This document shows, piece after piece, positions 23,014 to 32,205 of a DNA stretch of 64,000 nucleotides (position 1 is the stretch's first letter; each line of letters begins with the position of its first letter). The DNA comes from an uncultured Candidatus Melainabacteria bacterium. GTDB taxonomy: Bacteria; Cyanobacteriota; Vampirovibrionia; Gastranaerophilales; Gastranaerophilaceae. Made by a program: the position numbers and the translations under genes. The stretch spans positions 18,344-82,343 of the forward strand of contig CANAJP010000002.1 in assembly GCA_947361615.1 (NCBI GenBank), read 5' to 3'. The notes below the pieces were generated by a model. That model saw only the letters and a list, made by a program, of their open reading frames with translations, made no database searches and had not been told where the DNA came from.

Positions 23014-23205
23014 TTATGAAAATTCTATATCTATCAATTCTGCGTATATATTATCAATCTCACGATGCAACATTTGCATAACCGGCAAAAGCGCCTGAAA
23101 TTCTTCAATATCGTTATAATAATATTGAATAAAAGCTTTTATCACAACGCTTAAATGATAAGCTTCCTCTGACTTTTGGAAAATTTTCTTCAATGCCGCA
23201 TCCAT
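23014..23205 (-). CDS. hypothetical small protein
   Basis: 63-aa ORF; RBS-like GGAATAAT upstream. Confidence 0.5.
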   Translation of the reverse strand: MDAALKKIFQKSEEAYHLSVVIKAFIQYYYNDIEEFQALLPVMQMLHREIDNIYAELIDIEFS

Positions 23206-23319
23206 ATTATTCCTTTCGTAAGTTTTGTTAAAAATACGTAAAACATTAATTCACCATGGTGAATATTTGTTCACATGTTACCATATATTCAAATGTGTGT
23301 CAATATAATAATATCATAT

Positions 23320-23405
23320 TGTCATGCTGAACTTGTTTCAGCATCTGTCCAACGCCCCGACCAGAGTTCAACGCTGGACAGATCCCGAAACGAGTTCGGG
23401 ATGAC
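23320..23405. repeat. palindromic intergenic repeat (GTCATGCTGAACTTGTTTCAGCATCTG … CAGATCCCGAAACGAGTTCGGGATGAC)
   Basis: Imperfect inverted repeat; related copies near 1108, 13113-13335, 29211-29296 and 39880-39965. Confidence 0.85.
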
Positions 23406-23431
23406 AAAATATAAATAGAATAGGAGCAATC

Positions 23432-23650
23432 ATGGGAGTTAGAGAAGATATAAAAGTTCTACTATCACGAGAGAATTGGACAATGACAGAACTTGTAGCC
23501 GAAATAAATAGACGGACAGGCAAAGACAGCTCTCGTTCCAATTTTTCACATAAACTAGCACAAAAAACCTTACGCTATGAAGAAGCAAAGCTTATAGGTG
23601 AGATATTAGGCTACGATTTAACATTCGTTAAACGGCAACAAGGTTCTTAA
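23432..23650 (+). CDS. small HTH-like protein
   Basis: DIKVLLSRENWTMTELVAEINRRTGKDSSRSNFSHKLAQKTLRYEEAKLIGEILGYDLTFV resembles a phage-type repressor HTH. Confidence 0.6.
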   Translation: MGVREDIKVLLSRENWTMTELVAEINRRTGKDSSRSNFSHKLAQKTLRYEEAKLIGEILGYDLTFVKRQQGS

Positions 23651-23730
23651 CCTCTGTGCTGCTATTTTTATTGACAGAAGTTGAGAAATGATTTAAAATA
23701 AAAATATAGTAAGAAAGGATTTTATAAGGT

Positions 23731-24890
23731 ATGAAAAACTTAAAAGCTGAAAACCCTTGTAGTGTAGCCTTTTCCACTGAGGGGGGGGGGGGCAAGACTT
23801 AGTTAGTGAAAAGTCGTTAGTTAAGAGTCAAGAGTTCAATATGGGGAATAAACCCGTGCGTAGCGCGCATAACGAACTCCTTACTCATTACTCTTCACTC
23901 CTCACTAACTCTGCGTTTACGATGGCTGAAATATTATTATCCCTCACCATCATCGGCGTGGTTGCGGCAATTACATTACCAAGTTTAACCGGAAACATTA
24001 ACGAGCGCATGTGGAACACGCAGCGCAAAGCACTTTATGCTAGATTTTCACAGGCTATTTCTTTAATGCCTGCTCTTAACGGATATGGAACTTTAACTCA
24101 GGACGCTAGCGGAAGTGTTACGACAGATACAGCAACGGAAACTTTTATCACCGCAGGACTGGCCAAAGTTTTAAAAATTAACAACATTTGTGATAACGAT
24201 CACCTGCCTGAGTGCGGAATTGTATCTTCCATCATAAATATGGGTGTGACTAAAATCACAACGCCTAAAAATCTTTACGAATTAAATAACCACTTCCAAA
24301 GTGCTTCGGTGTATGGGTTAGCAAATTTTTCGGCTATTAATACCAAAGCTGCCGCGTTTGAAACACAAAATGGGGAAAGTATCATTGCCTACTATAACCC
24401 CTCTTGTAGGACTCAATATTTGAGCAACGAACAAATGAGTTCAACTATGAATACTTTTGGGTACCCGCAAACTACTATGTGTGCGAATTTTATCTATGAC
24501 TTAAACGGGCTTAAAGGGCCGAACACTGTTGGAAAAGATATTGGTTTTATAACTGTATTCAATGCCATTGATTCAATCGTAGTCGCTCCAATGCCGTCTG
24601 CTAATACAAATGCAACATTCGAAGGTTCTAATAATATGATTTGGAATAACGCAGCAAAAGCATGTACGCTTCAGGATTCAGAAAGCAGAATTCCAAATAT
24701 TGAAGAAGCATCTGCTATGTTAATTAATAAAAATTTAATCAATTTAAGCAGCGCACCAGCAAATTATTATTGGACAAGCACAATTCTTGCAACTAACCCT
24801 AGACAAGCCTGGCAAATTGTTCCCAACAAAGGGATTCGAACAACTGAGTACAAAACACAGCTACGCTTTGTTAGATGTATAAAACGTTAG
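23731..24890 (+). CDS. type IV prepilin-like surface protein, poly-G contingency gene (frame broken by G12 at 23781-23792); ORF-track start 23841
   Basis: SAFTMAEILLSLTIIGVVAAITLPSL; C-terminal YYWTSTI…LRFVRCIKR; an upstream ATG with RBS is fused in-frame if the G tract is 13 nt. Confidence 0.8.
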
Positions 24891-25522
24891 CACGCAAGCA
24901 ACGGCTTTTGCATTCCGACACTTGATTTTACATCAATAACTCTTTGCCCTTTAAAGGTGAAGAGTTGTTTGATGTTATCAGGATTTTTAGTGTTTTCCAT
25001 TGCCAGAATCGCACCTACAATCGCTTCCAACTGCGACATTGGCATCATATTTACAGGCAAATCTATTCCCCATTCGTTCGTCAACACCTGTTGTAAAAAC
25101 TTACAATCTGCAGGTGTTCTTTCGCGAAAACATGAATTCAAATGTAAGCTCTGGCGGGTTAAATAAAGTTCAAAACGGCTCACGTCAATCCCCTGTTCCA
25201 GCAAACTATTAAAGAAATCACAACCGCGAGTTGAATATCGTTGTGTCCAGTTATCAATATTTCTTATATGCGGGTTTGTCGCAACAAGCTGATACGGCTT
25301 TGACAAAATCCTCCACTTTCCGTTCAATAGCGTTCTATCCCATGGGAGTGAAACACAAATTTTTGACTGCTTTAATGAAGAAAAATTCTCAAAAAAGAAA
25401 ATTACATCACTCATTTTATACAGTTTGTCGACCATAATAAGGTTATAATCTTCGTCTAAAACAGCAAGTCCTGTATCCATTGTTGACCCTGCCGTCAGCG
25501 ATAAACCTACGTAATAATTCAT
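24887..25522 (-). CDS. DUF429-like protein (tentative)
   Basis: N-terminal YYVGLSLTAGSTMDTGLAVLDEDY, ICVSLPWDR pattern. Confidence 0.4.
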   Translation of the reverse strand: MNYYVGLSLTAGSTMDTGLAVLDEDYNLIMVDKLYKMSDVIFFFENFSSLKQSKICVSLPWDRTLLNGKWRILSKPYQLVATNPHIRNIDNWTQRYSTRGCDFFNSLLEQGIDVSRFELYLTRQSLHLNSCFRERTPADCKFLQQVLTNEWGIDLPVNMMPMSQLEAIVGAILAMENTKNPDNIKQLFTFKGQRVIDVKSSVGMQKPLLAC

Positions 25523-25542
25523 AAAGCTCCTTTATAAGTCAG

Positions 25543-25566
25543 GAGGCGCGGCGCTCGCGCCGCGCC
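25543..25566. terminator. GC-rich hairpin between convergent/adjacent genes
   Basis: GGCGCGGCGCTCGCGCCGCGCC. Confidence 0.5.
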
Positions 25567-25569
25567 ATA

Positions 25570-26325
25570 CTATACCATTAATCGTGTAGTAATAAGCGGC
25601 TCATTGTCAGTCACAATAACCGTATGTTCAAAGTGCGCAGCAGGCATTTTTTCAACAGAACTTACAGTCCACTCATCATCCGCAACAACAACTTCATCAA
25701 CTCCGCCCATAATAAACATCGGCTCAATTGCAATCGCCATGCCGGATTTAAGCTGTGTTTTGTCACCGACTGAATAGTTAAACAAAAACGGTTCTTCATG
25801 CATTGCGCGTCCTACACCGTGACCGCCGTATTGACGAACGATTCCGAGTTTTTCACGGTTTGCGACAGCCTCAATCGCCGCTGAAACATCATCTAAAACA
25901 TTACCTTCGTGCATTTTTGCGATACCCGCCCAGAGGCCCTCTTCCGTATATTTCAAAAGACTTGCGACTTCATCACTAATTTTACCGACACCGTAAGTCC
26001 AAGCGCTATCGCCCACAAAACCGCCGTATGTGGCGCCAACATCAATACTGATTACATCGCCCTCTTTGAGAATAATATTTTCATCAGGAATTCCGTGGAC
26101 AACCTGTTCATTAACAGATGTACAAATGCATGCCGGAAAACCGTTATAACCCAAGAATGTCGGAATGGCGCGATTTTCTTTAATAATTTTCATCGCAATA
26201 TTATCCAATTCCTTTGTAGAAATTCCGGGTTCCACAACGCGTTTCATTTCTTGATGCACCAGCGCAACAATGTGACCTGCGTGGCGCATACGTTTTATAT
26301 CATCTCTTGATTTTCTGTTTATCAT
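25570..26325 (-). CDS. map: methionine aminopeptidase type I
   Basis: VNEQVVHGIPDENIILKEGDVISIDVGATYGGFVGDSAWTYGVG; GGHGVGRAMHEEP. Confidence 0.95.
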   Translation of the reverse strand: MINRKSRDDIKRMRHAGHIVALVHQEMKRVVEPGISTKELDNIAMKIIKENRAIPTFLGYNGFPACICTSVNEQVVHGIPDENIILKEGDVISIDVGATYGGFVGDSAWTYGVGKISDEVASLLKYTEEGLWAGIAKMHEGNVLDDVSAAIEAVANREKLGIVRQYGGHGVGRAMHEEPFLFNYSVGDKTQLKSGMAIAIEPMFIMGGVDEVVVADDEWTVSSVEKMPAAHFEHTVIVTDNEPLITTRLMV

Positions 26326-26349
26326 TTTTCAACTCCATGCCCTGCAGCA

Positions 26350-26946
26350 TTAAATTTCTCTCCTACCCTCTATTGCTCTTGCAAGAGTAATTTCATCCGC
26401 ATATTCAAGGTCAGAACCTATCGGCAGACCGAACGCAATACGCGAAACCTTTATATTAAAAGGTTTTATAAGTTTCGTCAAATAAAGGCTTGTTGCTTCG
26501 CCCTCAACCGACGGGCTTAGCGCAAGAATAACCTCTTTTACCTCTTCGTTAACAAGTCGGTTCAAAAGTTCTTTTATTCTAATATCATCAGCCCCTATAC
26601 TATCCATTGGCGAAATCAAACCCTGTAACACATGGTATAAGCCTTTATATTCATTGGTTTTTTCAATTGCGATCAAGTCTTTTGTTTCTGCAACAACACA
26701 AATCGTTGAGCGGTCGCGGCTTGTTGAGGCGCAAATCTCACACGGTGTTGAGGTCGAAATATTAAAACAGATTTCGCAGTTTTTAATATTATTTTTCGCC
26801 TCTAACATCGCCTGAGAAAACTTTTCCACCTCAGTAATCGGCATTCTAAGAAGATAGAACGCCATACGCTGCGCGGATTTCGGCCCGATTGACGGAAACT
26901 TTTGAAAATACTCTATTAATGTCGCAATAGATTTAGGATAAATCAT
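26350..26946 (-). CDS. recR: recombination protein RecR
   Basis: FPSIGPKSAQRMAFYLL; C4 motif CEICFNISTSTPCEIC; Toprim. Confidence 0.96.
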   Translation of the reverse strand: MIYPKSIATLIEYFQKFPSIGPKSAQRMAFYLLRMPITEVEKFSQAMLEAKNNIKNCEICFNISTSTPCEICASTSRDRSTICVVAETKDLIAIEKTNEYKGLYHVLQGLISPMDSIGADDIRIKELLNRLVNEEVKEVILALSPSVEGEATSLYLTKLIKPFNIKVSRIAFGLPIGSDLEYADEITLARAIEGRREI

Positions 26947-27284
26947 TATTGAAATAATCCTTGCAATCCTGGAATATTCAAACCACCGGTAACTGCAGTC
27001 ATTCTAGATTCCATTTCTTTATTAGCTTTATCGCCTGCCTGTTTGATTGCTGCAGATACAACATCTTCAAGCATTTCGATAGTGTCTTTGTCAACAGATG
27101 ACGGATTTTCAGGATTTATAGCTTCTGCTGCAATAGAGATTGATTTGAATTTACCTTGACCGTCGCAAACGACTTTAACGCCGCCTTTTTCACCGACAAC
27201 TTCAAGGTTAGCAAGTTCTACCTGTGTATCTTTTAATCTTTTTTGCAAGCCTTGTGCTTGTTTCATCATTTGCATAATATTCAT
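26946..27284 (-). CDS. YbaB/EbfC family nucleoid-associated protein
   Basis: MNIMQMMKQAQGLQKRLKDTQVELANLEVVG; upstream of recR. Confidence 0.93.
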   Translation of the reverse strand: MNIMQMMKQAQGLQKRLKDTQVELANLEVVGEKGGVKVVCDGQGKFKSISIAAEAINPENPSSVDKDTIEMLEDVVSAAIKQAGDKANKEMESRMTAVTGGLNIPGLQGLFQ

Positions 27285-27346
27285 TTATACATATCCTCCT
27301 AATTAAATGTCTTCCCTAATATTTAATCTTATTATATAATAAAAAT

Positions 27347-28144
27347 ATGGAAAATGGAAGAACATATCTCTTAGAATCTTTAAAAAACGGGCGTTTAATG
27401 CGCTGGACATTTATGCCGCTAAAAGTTTATATTGCGCCGATGAATTTTTACTCTAAACAGGGGGAAGATTACAAATACCGTGCGATGGTAAAACAGGCAC
27501 TGGAAGCATGGCAAAAAGTTTCAAACGGAAAAATTTCGTTTAAGATTGTCAGCACGCTTCTGGAATCTAACGTTAATATTGAATGGAAACGCGTAGATAG
27601 ACAAGCCTTGGGGTATTGTACATTTCAATATGACCCGAACAACAGACTTTATAGCGCAGAAGTTCAAATCGGACTGACCGAGGGACTGGTTCACGCCCAA
27701 TATATGGATGAAGACGAGGTTTACCACACAATCCTGCACGAAATCGGCCACGCACTGGGTTTAGGCCATAGCCCTTATAAAACAGATATTATGTATACTC
27801 CGCACCAGAAAGGCATTAAAAATCTTTCAACAAATGATAAGCTTACACTCAAATGGCTTTATAATTTTCCACAAGGTGCAACACCCGCTGAAATTGCGAA
27901 CAAATACGGCACAAGCGGTTCAAATATTGATGAAATCACATCAAAAATTATTAACAAACAAAACAAATCAGGCTTTGAAGAGGTAAAAAAATCCATAAAA
28001 CCTCAAACGGGACGTGACCTTGTTGAAGAACAAGAACGAATTGCCCTAATGCGCAAACATCACATGGCCCTTCAAAATGTAACTATTTCACAGGATATAA
28101 AAAATTATTTAATAAATCACAAAAATCAGCCAAGACAATTTTGA
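27347..28144 (+). CDS. matrixin-like zinc metalloprotease
   Basis: HEIGHALGLGHSPYKTDIMY metzincin motif. Confidence 0.88.
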   Translation: MENGRTYLLESLKNGRLMRWTFMPLKVYIAPMNFYSKQGEDYKYRAMVKQALEAWQKVSNGKISFKIVSTLLESNVNIEWKRVDRQALGYCTFQYDPNNRLYSAEVQIGLTEGLVHAQYMDEDEVYHTILHEIGHALGLGHSPYKTDIMYTPHQKGIKNLSTNDKLTLKWLYNFPQGATPAEIANKYGTSGSNIDEITSKIINKQNKSGFEEVKKSIKPQTGRDLVEEQERIALMRKHHMALQNVTISQDIKNYLINHKNQPRQF

Positions 28145-28145
28145 A

Positions 28146-28170
28146 GAATAGGCGGCACTGGGTGCCGCCT
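28146..28170 (+). terminator. hairpin terminator
   Basis: AATAGGCGGCACTGGGTGCCGCCTATT. Confidence 0.7.
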
Positions 28171-28176
28171 ATTAAC

Positions 28177-29378
28177 TTATCGTTTAACACACCAGACAGG
28201 ATAGTTTGTACCAACACCCCAATCGTCAATCTCTCCAGTGCCCATATTTGCTGCAATACCAACAAGGTTGCCGTCCCTCGGCCTTGTTTGAACGGTTGAC
28301 GACCAATAAGTGGTATTTGTAAATCCTACCGGTTGCAACAATTGTTTATTTACGAACATTGCATAAGTTTCTTCCAGATTAGGCAAACGGTATTCCGCAT
28401 CCATGTTCGTACAAGCTTTTCCCGCGTTTCTTTGTGCTGATGCAGGTAATGTTTTCGCTGCCGCTTGCGGCGCAATAACTACCGGATCACTTGGATATAA
28501 AACTGTCATAACTCCAATATCTTTACCCACAGTATTAGGGCCTTTGTTACCGTTTAAATCAAAAACAAAATTTGCACAAACCGTTCGTTGATAAAGAGAA
28601 CCAGCCGCCTGGCCTGATGAATTAACACCCCAATTGATATCATTCAAGGAGCCCATACAATACGGATTTACATAAGCTATAATACTTTCTCCATTTTTCG
28701 TTTCAAATGCAGCAGCTTTTGTATCCTTGACATAGAAAGACTGAACACCATTATTGAGAGAGCCAACCATTTTAGGGTTTAATTCTTTCATAGTTGTCGG
28801 TACGCTTTGGGTAGAGCCAGCCATTGTCGTGATTTTACTTGAAATTCCGCAATCATTTAAATGAGTATTATCGCAAACATTATTAACTTGAAGAACTTTA
28901 CCTAATACATTTGTCACAAAAGTTTCGGCTGCGGTATCAACACCATCACCGGCACCTGAAGAACTTTCTTCTGTTACAGTTGCATAACCGTTCAACGCCG
29001 GCATTAGGGCAATTGCCTGTGAAAATCGCGCATAAAGAGCTTTTCTCTGAGTGTTCCATGTACGTTCGTTAATGTTACCGGTTAGCGATGGCAACGTTAT
29101 CGCTGCGACCACGCCGATAATTGTTAATGATAGCAGGATTTCGGCCATGGTGAAAGCTACTCGTTGTACAGTAGCCCGCAAACCCATTATGGAACCCGCT
29201 TGACCGCGGGTGTCATGCTGAACTCGTTTCAGCATCTGGCCAGCGTGGAATTCTACCAGTGACGTTTGACAGATCCCGAAACAAGTTCGGGATGACAAGT
29301 GGGAGTAGAACGCCCCACTATTTCTACCAAAGAGGCTCCCCCCCCCCCTGTCAAAGTGTTTACAATTTTGTTTTTCAT
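28177..29378 (-). CDS. type IV prepilin-like surface protein, poly-G contingency gene (frame broken by G11 at 29338-29348)
   Basis: AFTMAEILLSLTIIGVVAAITLPSL; ATG at 29378 (MKNKIVNTLT-GGGG…) fuses in-frame if the tract is 12 nt; ORF-track start 29298 is a TTG inside a palindromic repeat. Confidence 0.8.
29211..29296. repeat. palindromic repeat of the GTCATGCTGAAC family, inside the prepilin leader region
   Basis: GTCATGCTGAACTCGTTTCAGCATCTG … CAGATCCCGAAACAAGTTCGGGATGAC. Confidence 0.85.
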
Positions 29379-29511
29379 TAGTTTTTCCTTCCTTTCTGTT
29401 TGCATTATGTATTATTTTTCACAACATGTCAAGACGCTGCTTTTGTAACAATTTCTTTACCTACTGGCAAAAAAAATTTTTACACTTGTTTAGGCTAAAG
29501 GGATTACTAAA

Positions 29512-31173
29512 GTGTCAATCAATCCAGTAACAAATAGCGTCAATACTTCTATCAATCGCAATCTCACAGCAGATTCGCGGACAGGACAAATCAAAAGCAG
29601 TTCTCCGCCACCTGCTTGCCCTGCTCCCGCAGGTCAACCCGTGGCTACGCTGTCTAATACGCCACTCAAAAGTTTCGCTAGCGAAACTTTCTCGGACAAA
29701 CAACCTGTTAAAGCAAGTATTTTTTACATTAACGATATTCACGGAAAATCTATTAATATGGAACGACTCGCAAGCGTTTCAAACGCATTTGATTCGTTTC
29801 AAAAAACACAGCCGGATGTAGATAGCTTAAAGCTTTCATCAGGTGATATTCAACTCGGCCACGATGAGAAAATTAACGAAGTCGCTGTTAAGTTCCAGAA
29901 TGCAATCGGAATTCAAGCAACTGCAATGGGCAACCACGAGTTTGATCTGGCGTGGAAAAGATCCGGTAAATTATTGAATGTTTTAGAACAAATCCAATAC
30001 AAACTTCTTGCCAATAATGTTTATATCAAGAACAGTGAAAAGGTTCAAAACAAACTTCAAAACTACACAATCCAAGAAATTAACGGCCACAAATACGGAA
30101 TAATTGGCACTGCACCTGTAGATTTAGTATCCCGTCTGCGCCAGGGAACCCTAACACAAAACCTGCAAGTCCACACCCTTGAAGAAACAATCAAACAGGT
30201 ACAAAAAGATGCAGACGAACTGAAAGCGCAGGGCATTGATAAGATAATTCTACTCTCACACGTAGGCTACGAAGGCGATGTACTTCTGGCACGTGCGACT
30301 GACGGAATTGATATTATTCTTGGCGGCCACTCACACGACCTTTTAAGAGATATCAAAAAAGACAAAAACCTATTCTACTCCAAATCAAACGAACCGGTTA
30401 TCATAACACAGGGCGGTCGTGACGGAAACCACTTCGGTGTTTTGAATGTTGAATTTGACGAAAAGGGAATCATTAAAAAAGCACAAAATAATATTTCATA
30501 TACAAATTATTTCCGAAGAAATATGCCGATGAGATACATTTTTGAAACGATTTTAGGTAAACCTGAAAAAATCGGATATGTTCAAAGTGCCGAAAAAGCG
30601 CCAAAGAATGTACTTCTTGAGCCAACTGCACATGCAAACTTTATTCTTGACTGCATGAAAGAAGACTGCAAGGCTGACATTGCAATGATGCCATCGCCTG
30701 AAATCCGCGGCTTCTTTGAAGAAGGAACTGTCGACACAAGAACTTTAAATGAAATCTTACCGTTCAAAAACAAGGCTGTAGTTGTGAATTACAGTGAAAA
30801 AGAAATCGTTGATGCAATCAAATTCGCTGCGACCTCATTTGGCAATAAAGACGGAAAACCTGGGATAATGGAAGTTTCAGGTCTTGAATATTCAGTCACA
30901 AAAGACGGTGAAGTTCTCTCTATAAACTACGTTGACAAAGACGGTAAAAAAACACCGATAGACATTAAAACCCCGCGTGAATATAAATTCTACAAAACAG
31001 TAATCAACGATTTTCACGCTCAGGGTAATGACAATTATACAATGCTAAATAAGTTCAACGAAGCAGAAAGAGTAACAGAATACGACATAACAGGTTGCGT
31101 CATTAATTGCTTGAAAAAGAGAAATGAACCGATAAAAATCGTCGACGATGGCAGAATTAAAGTTGTAGATTAA
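29512..31173 (+). CDS. 5'-nucleotidase/UshA-like metallophosphoesterase
   Basis: FYINDIHGKSINMERL, SSGDIQLG, AMGNHEFDLAW, DIILGGHSHDLL; C-terminal 5'-nucleotidase domain. Confidence 0.9.
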   Translation: MSINPVTNSVNTSINRNLTADSRTGQIKSSSPPPACPAPAGQPVATLSNTPLKSFASETFSDKQPVKASIFYINDIHGKSINMERLASVSNAFDSFQKTQPDVDSLKLSSGDIQLGHDEKINEVAVKFQNAIGIQATAMGNHEFDLAWKRSGKLLNVLEQIQYKLLANNVYIKNSEKVQNKLQNYTIQEINGHKYGIIGTAPVDLVSRLRQGTLTQNLQVHTLEETIKQVQKDADELKAQGIDKIILLSHVGYEGDVLLARATDGIDIILGGHSHDLLRDIKKDKNLFYSKSNEPVIITQGGRDGNHFGVLNVEFDEKGIIKKAQNNISYTNYFRRNMPMRYIFETILGKPEKIGYVQSAEKAPKNVLLEPTAHANFILDCMKEDCKADIAMMPSPEIRGFFEEGTVDTRTLNEILPFKNKAVVVNYSEKEIVDAIKFAATSFGNKDGKPGIMEVSGLEYSVTKDGEVLSINYVDKDGKKTPIDIKTPREYKFYKTVINDFHAQGNDNYTMLNKFNEAERVTEYDITGCVINCLKKRNEPIKIVDDGRIKVVD

Positions 31174-31177
31174 AACA

Positions 31178-31201
31178 AAAAGGGCGCCTAAACGCCCTTC
31201 C
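31178..31201. terminator. intrinsic terminator
   Basis: AAAAGGGCGCCTAAACGCCCTTCC. Confidence 0.7.
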
Positions 31202-31236
31202 AATTCCCTTGTTATATATGTGTGTTACTAGATAAA

Positions 31237-31773
31237 TCACTTGTTTGTTTTATACTTATAACTCAAAATACTATAGCTTCCGGTGCTGGATGATGAATCA
31301 TCGCCGTAAAAAGTTGACATATTAGACGCAAATTTATGGTTCATCTCATCTTCTTTTTCCATCTTAGCAGCTTTAAGTTTATATGCCGCGATTTCAGCAT
31401 CTGTAATTCTTCCGTCCCCGTTAGAATCCATTGCCTCAAAGTTTTCCAGAATATAAGAATAATCAGCGTTTGAAATTCCAGCAGCCCCTGACGCCTGCAA
31501 TTGTGTTAACTGCGCTTTAGTCAAACCGCTTGCAGACATCTGGCTGATTGTATTATTCGCCTCTGACGCTGAAATCACCCCGTCACCATCCGCGTCAAGT
31601 GCTGAAAAATTTGTTTGCAAATATGACGCAAAAGTTTGGTTTAAATTCATCAAATTATCTGTATTTGTCCGTGCTTCTGCGATATTTTCAAGCGTAAGCC
31701 CGTCTTTATATTGTGAAGCCAAATATGCATAAGTGCTGTTCAACCCCGCATAAATTCCTGATAATGAAGTCAT
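31237..31773 (-). CDS. EF-hand protein with two canonical calcium loops
   Basis: DADGDGVISASE and DSNGDGRITDAE. Confidence 0.85.
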   Translation of the reverse strand: MTSLSGIYAGLNSTYAYLASQYKDGLTLENIAEARTNTDNLMNLNQTFASYLQTNFSALDADGDGVISASEANNTISQMSASGLTKAQLTQLQASGAAGISNADYSYILENFEAMDSNGDGRITDAEIAAYKLKAAKMEKEDEMNHKFASNMSTFYGDDSSSSTGSYSILSYKYKTNK

Positions 31774-31907
31774 AACTACCTCCTAATTCATTATTTAATG
31801 ATATAAGTCAAAAAATCAACCTCTAAATAAAGTATTTTTACCTCCCCCCTCCCCAGCGATTTTTTTTGTCGTTTATGCTATACTGATGAAAAAGAAGGAG
31901 AGAAAAC

Positions 31908-32150
31908 ATGGCAGAAGCAAAAATTTTAGCGACTATACCTAGAACTGATACAGAACAATTACAGATTTCAATAAGCGAATACAGAGGCAAAAGCTATTTC
32001 AATTTACGTATTCACTACACAACTGACGGCGGTGCAACCTGGTTACCGACAAAAAAAGGCGTAACTTTCGCACCTGAACAACTTGATTTGTTATCAGAAG
32101 CGATTGAAGAAGCGAAGAAAGAATTCATGGCTGAGGGCGAGGGCGAATAA
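31908..32150 (+). CDS. PC4/YdbC-like ssDNA-binding protein
   Basis: YRGKSYFNLRIHYTTDGGATWLPTKKGVTFAPEQLDLLSEAI. Confidence 0.75.
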   Translation: MAEAKILATIPRTDTEQLQISISEYRGKSYFNLRIHYTTDGGATWLPTKKGVTFAPEQLDLLSEAIEEAKKEFMAEGEGE

Positions 32151-32205
32151 TTCGCCCCCTCTTATTTGGCTTACTGGCAAGACTTTATAGCTTGGGGAAT
32201 AGACA

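Noticed and set aside
29275-29298. Start region MSSRTCFGICQ… as a real N-terminus
   Set aside because: It is translation of the dispersed palindromic repeat from a TTG codon; the upstream ATG-G-tract start is better supported.
29669-29690. Perfect 22-bp palindrome AAAGTTTCGCTAGCGAAACTTT inside the 5'-nucleotidase leader
   Set aside because: Real palindrome, but lies in a low-complexity coding segment probably derived from an inserted repeat; no function can be argued.
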